The position numbers and the translations under genes are program-made. DNA of 28,605 nt from Cyclostephanos tholiformis (Eukaryota; Bacillariophyta; Thalassiosirophyceae; Thalassiosirales; Thalassiosiraceae): NCBI GenBank assembly GCA_036939975.1, contig JALLPB010000146.1, positions 1 through 28,605 on the forward strand, written 5' to 3'. Every line of letters starts with the position of its first letter. The first letter of the stretch is position 1. The notes beneath the pieces are model-generated. The model was not told the origin of the DNA and made no database searches. It worked only from the letters and a program-made list of their open reading frames with translations. This document shows, one piece after another, positions 25,285 through 28,605 of the stretch.

Positions 25285-28143
25285 TCAAGCACATCCTACC
25301 AAATGGTCATCACCGATATCACCAACAAGTTCATCAGCACCAATTCCAATCTCTGTCATCAATTCTTCGTCATTTTTCCAACTGTCAGGGCGCTTATGTG
25401 CATTGACGGGGTCCTTCCAGCAGTCCTTTGAAGTGTGGTTGTGCTTTCCACAAATCTGACAGTATAACCTGAGGTTGCGTCTCTTGACTTCCCGTTTGTT
25501 ATTCATTGCAGTTTCGATACCGGACTTCCTCCTCTCACCCTTCTTAGGGCGCCCCGCCTTGTTGGGAGCTGACCACACTGGACAGTACCTGAATAAATTG
25601 TTGGGATTGTTAGTCGACTTAATCTGGGAAAGGCTCACACAGCATACAGGTTGTTCTTCAATAGGAAATTGGAGCTGCCAAGTGTTGCGCGTCCACCAAT
25701 GTGGCATGATATTTGTCCGTGTCAAGTGTGGTATCCTTGTACTTGTCACAATAGCTACCATATGTTCGCACGGCACCGCATCTCTTGTGTCCACACCACA
25801 GCTGCAACGCCCAAAGTAAGACCCCCTTGTTGGTTCCTTGGGTATTATGACATAGAACATTTTGTTGGGCTTGCAGCGCCGACTGGTGGTTACTTCGAAA
25901 CGATCCTCCATCTCATCAATCGTGATATTGAAGTCTCGATACGATATTCCATCAAATGATTCATTAAATTCCATCTCTCCTCTTGGTGTAAGCAAATTAT
26001 CACTCCGCCAAGCAAGATCCTTCATCTTCGTGAACCTCTTGCACTCGAGACGCATCAGTAAGATAGTGGCATTCACCAAGTCGACAGCCGTCCTCTGTCG
26101 GATTTCTTTATTGGCTGCATTCATCGACTCAACCGCTGCCGAAGATGTTCGATGATACATGTAGATGCCATTACCCATCGCACACCGGGCGGCCGGGTAT
26201 TGAGAGGTGTCAGTCAACCTGTTGAGATAGTTTAGGTCAGAATTATGCATCTTGGGCATGTGCTCTTCCTTGAGGGCCTCAATATGCTCATATGACCTGC
26301 AATTGAGAAGCTTGTTGTACATCCACAGCGCTGAGTATGGTGTTTTACCACTACCTCCGCCACACTTCTTGATGATGTTTTGGCGCCGATGCCAAGAGCA
26401 ATGAAAATGACCAGCTTTATCCATGACGTGGGCAATAGCATTAATCTGACCCTTGTCTTGGTCAGTGACAACAGTTACGTGCTCTCGATTTATAGATGGA
26501 TGAATCTCAACAACGAATTCCCAAAACTGCTTCCAAGCATAACCAGACTCATTCCCAAAGAGAATTGCAAATGCAACGGGCGACATGTTTGCGTTAGCAG
26601 TGATACCGTAACAAGAGAATAATGTGTATTTACCAAAGTTAAGATGGCAAGCGTCAGCCATGAACATGTCCTTCAGATGCGGGACTGTTTTCTGCGCAAA
26701 TGAGGGCACAAAAAAGATTCCATTTAGGAACTGGAACCCATCATTCTTCGAACCCAATTGACGAACAAGAACCTCTTCGTGTTCCTCCTTCCACTTGTCA
26801 ACAAACTGACGTCGCTCATGGGGTTCGAGAAAAGATCCATCGACTTCTTTCAACCTAAGGAGTTCATCCGAGAGGACAATTCGTTCGACATTTTGAATAG
26901 TTTCCTTTCTGTTGGTGAAGCGCAATTTGACAATGTGACCTTCGGACTCAAGGGCGTTTTTCACGTGAACTGCGTACTTGCAGTTTTCTGTCGGATCCCC
27001 AAAGATTTCACTCCGCGCATTGGTCCGGGCTGCCTGAATAATTGAGTCGGTGATTGCATACGGCTTACCATATAAACTTAAAAACTGACGCAATGTTTGG
27101 TTCGTTGCGGAGGGACATTCAGCAATGATGTCCATGATGAGGTCCTTTATCCATGTAGTACGATACGGTGACTTGGGGGGGGTCAATTCCAACTCGTCGT
27201 CACTACAAACATCCACTCCATTGTAGTCGTCACCCTCTCTTGTGGCACAGACCTTCACCCTCCACCCATTTAGTTCGGAATGATACGCCTCTACACCAAA
27301 TCGAAGACCGACGCACTTGAATGATAGGACGTCACTCCTAACAGTCTTAAAGTCAATCCCACGTAGGTTTGCCTCCTCCGCAACTCGCATGATTAATGTA
27401 GACTTCGAAGCAAATGAGTGTCCAACCTGGAGTGGATCTGTCTGAACTTTGGACTCGGGGCGAAGGGTTGGTGAAGAGTCTCCCGTGAATTCATCACCCG
27501 GGAGAAGGGAACCTGAGTCCGATGGTTTACGCCTCATCCGTTCACACCTGAGACGATCAGTGTATTCCTTGCGTAGCTTGCGATAATGGCGCTTCTCGCT
27601 CTCTGTCATGGTTGATGTGTCTTGCTGTGGCGGTCCGCCCAATATCAGGTTACCTCGTCTCCGATAGCGCGACGTCTTCTTCTTCGTCTCCATGTACTCG
27701 ATGTCATGGGCATCATCATTAACGTCGTCATCACATAGGAGGAAGTCATTGTCGTCATCAGAGTAGTTCAGGTCGTTTGCATATGTGGTATTAACTCGTC
27801 GTTTTAAAGGAGGGGAGTCAACGATGGGCGAGAGGTTCCCTGATGCTGCTGTGCGACGAGTAGACACACCAACACGATGGACAACTATAGGTGGCGTTGC
27901 TGCTGCAGTACGATTTCGTCTCGTTGGGTACCGGGGCTCACTTCCAAGAAGGTCATCGGCAACACGTAGGAGGGAAGGCATGTCCCTGCCATGAGCAGGT
28001 TCGAGCTGCAAAGATGCATGCATTGATGTCACCTTACCATCCTCCGTGCCACGGTTTCTTGCTGCAAGTCGTTCACAGCGGCGCGATGGGACGGAGTTAT
28101 CTGGTGATGAAAGATTAGGGTTGGTTCTGGATGTTCGAGGCAT
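25285..28143 (-). CDS. MULE transposase, intact (952 aa)
   Basis: Uninterrupted frame from ATG 28143 to stop at 25285. Layout: basic/acidic N-terminus with Arg-rich clusters (residues 1-230), a region with RGIDFKTVRSDVLSFKCVGL resembling the MULE DNA-binding (FAR1/MuDR-type) segment, then the MULE nuclease: FMADACHLNF (Asp497), TVVTDQDKGQINAI (Asp561), FHCSWHRRQNI and SSAAVESMNAANKEIR (Glu672). A SWIM zinc finger follows (Cys780, Cys782, Cys792, His794), then a CCHC zinc knuckle CQICGKHNHTSKDC (Cys895, Cys898, His903, Cys908) and an acidic tail. All catalytic and metal ligands are present, so the enzyme may be functional. The ATG lies 20-odd bases from the first right-array motif, so the array overlaps the likely promoter. 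Base composition is less GC-rich than the genes at 1-21 kb. Confidence 0.93.
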   Translation of the reverse strand: MPRTSRTNPNLSSPDNSVPSRRCERLAARNRGTEDGKVTSMHASLQLEPAHGRDMPSLLRVADDLLGSEPRYPTRRNRTAAATPPIVVHRVGVSTRRTAASGNLSPIVDSPPLKRRVNTTYANDLNYSDDDNDFLLCDDDVNDDAHDIEYMETKKKTSRYRRRGNLILGGPPQQDTSTMTESEKRHYRKLRKEYTDRLRCERMRRKPSDSGSLLPGDEFTGDSSPTLRPESKVQTDPLQVGHSFASKSTLIMRVAEEANLRGIDFKTVRSDVLSFKCVGLRFGVEAYHSELNGWRVKVCATREGDDYNGVDVCSDDELELTPPKSPYRTTWIKDLIMDIIAECPSATNQTLRQFLSLYGKPYAITDSIIQAARTNARSEIFGDPTENCKYAVHVKNALESEGHIVKLRFTNRKETIQNVERIVLSDELLRLKEVDGSFLEPHERRQFVDKWKEEHEEVLVRQLGSKNDGFQFLNGIFFVPSFAQKTVPHLKDMFMADACHLNFGKYTLFSCYGITANANMSPVAFAILFGNESGYAWKQFWEFVVEIHPSINREHVTVVTDQDKGQINAIAHVMDKAGHFHCSWHRRQNIIKKCGGGSGKTPYSALWMYNKLLNCRSYEHIEALKEEHMPKMHNSDLNYLNRLTDTSQYPAARCAMGNGIYMYHRTSSAAVESMNAANKEIRQRTAVDLVNATILLMRLECKRFTKMKDLAWRSDNLLTPRGEMEFNESFDGISYRDFNITIDEMEDRFEVTTSRRCKPNKMFYVIIPKEPTRGSYFGRCSCGVDTRDAVPCEHMVAIVTSTRIPHLTRTNIMPHWWTRNTWQLQFPIEEQPVCCVSLSQIKSTNNPNNLFRYCPVWSAPNKAGRPKKGERRKSGIETAMNNKREVKRRNLRLYCQICGKHNHTSKDCWKDPVNAHKRPDSWKNDEELMTEIGIGADELVGDIGDDHLVGCA

Positions 28144-28165
28144 TGTTCGTGGTAGTGGTGGTTCA

Positions 28166-28605
28166 GGTGAGTGATGACAGAATAGAATACAGCTTTGGTG
28201 TATGAAAATTTATGACATATTTGAAGGTAGAGCAATGTAAAATATTGGTGTGTCAAGATGAAAGGAAACGATTCTCGTTAGTCAATAGGTGAGATATAAT
28301 AATATCCATAATATGCTAGGTGAGGGATCTCAAAATATTAAACAAAGAAAATTCGAAATTACTACTACTATAGGAATTAGTATGATGAGACAACTTAAAC
28401 CTCGTATGACATTACTTTCTCGTGCCTCATTAGGTGAGTCAATATAATATTCATAAACGCGTGAGTGAAGGATCTAAAAATTTAAACGTTGTAAATGAGG
28501 TACACGAAATTACTTTATTTATAGGTGAAGAAAAATAAAATATTGAATTTTCGTTAGTCAATAGGTGAGATATAATAATATCCATAATATGCTAGGTGAG
28601 GGATC
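28166..28605. repeat. Right subterminal array: GGTGA motif, opposite orientation
   Basis: GGTGA or close variants start at 28166, 28288, 28319, 28433, 28464, 28524, 28564 and 28595. Spacings within blocks are about 30 bp or multiples (122, 31; 31, 60; 31), with two out-of-phase steps (114 and 40). It is the reverse complement of the left-array motif and runs beyond the window. Confidence 0.75.
28275..28605. repeat. 55-bp exact direct repeat, 276-bp offset
   Basis: Bases 28275-28329 recur exactly at 28551-28605, where the window ends, so the repeat may be longer. A degenerate relative lies between them near 28425-28480 (AGGTGAGTCAATATAAT ... GTGAAGGATCT), suggesting a tandemly amplified terminal unit of roughly 130-145 bp. 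Confidence 0.9.

Larger units (their letters stand above)
24826..28605. mobile_element. MULE (Mutator-like) DNA transposon, right end beyond window
   Basis: A full-length MULE transposase gene (25285-28143, minus) is bracketed by motif arrays in opposite orientation: TCAC(C/T) to the left (24826-25195) and GGTGA to the right (28166 to window end). Inverted subterminal repeats of this kind are where transposases typically bind. Exact termini and target duplications are not visible. Confidence 0.7.

Overview
This window looks like nuclear DNA of a stramenopile, most likely a diatom. Genes are short-intron (69-150 nt, GT-AG, often GTGAGT or GTAAG at the donor), tightly packed, and loaded with acidic, Ser, Gly and trinucleotide-repeat low-complexity segments. 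One gene carries the cysteine-rich tandem domain I associate with diatom DUF7495 proteins. All functional calls come from reading translated sequence; no database search was possible.

Positions 1-20.9 kb hold a gene-rich, GC-rich block of ten loci: a DEX1-like FG-GAP membrane protein (+, 5' end outside the window), a broken unknown gene (-), an adenosine deaminase (+), two small related genes of unknown function arranged head to head (- then +), a glycosyltransferase-like membrane protein (-), a CaMKK-like protein kinase with an 8-nt micro-exon (+), a type II membrane protein with two DUF7495-like domains (-), a 2-oxoglutarate/Fe(II) dioxygenase-like protein (+) and an RsuA/RluB-type pseudouridine synthase (-). 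The strands alternate strictly, so every neighbouring pair is either convergent or divergent. The genes do not form an evident common pathway: nucleoside salvage, RNA modification, signalling, glycan transfer and membrane/surface proteins are side by side.

A single N at 21032 separates this block from an AT-richer, transposon-rich block. It holds about 1.2 kb of GT-rich non-coding DNA, a decayed PIF/Harbinger-like element (two convergent broken ORFs, 22.6-24.4 kb), and a MULE-type DNA transposon with an uninterrupted 952-residue transposase (25285-28143, minus). The MULE is flanked by inverted arrays of a short motif: TCAC(C/T) on the left and GGTGA on the right. On the left these recur every ~30.4 bp at twelve sites. 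The right array runs off the window and contains an exact 55-bp direct repeat offset by 276 bp.

The most interesting items are the phased motif arrays around the MULE, the head-to-head small-gene pair sharing a GGYxALWKYKAWKxYE core, the 8-nt kinase micro-exon at the catalytic loop, and a possible intron-retention switch of the DEX1-like C-terminus. Assembly caveats: poly-G tracts at 1-22 and at 16388-16439 (next to an N, inside a coding exon) are probably sequencing or gap artefacts.
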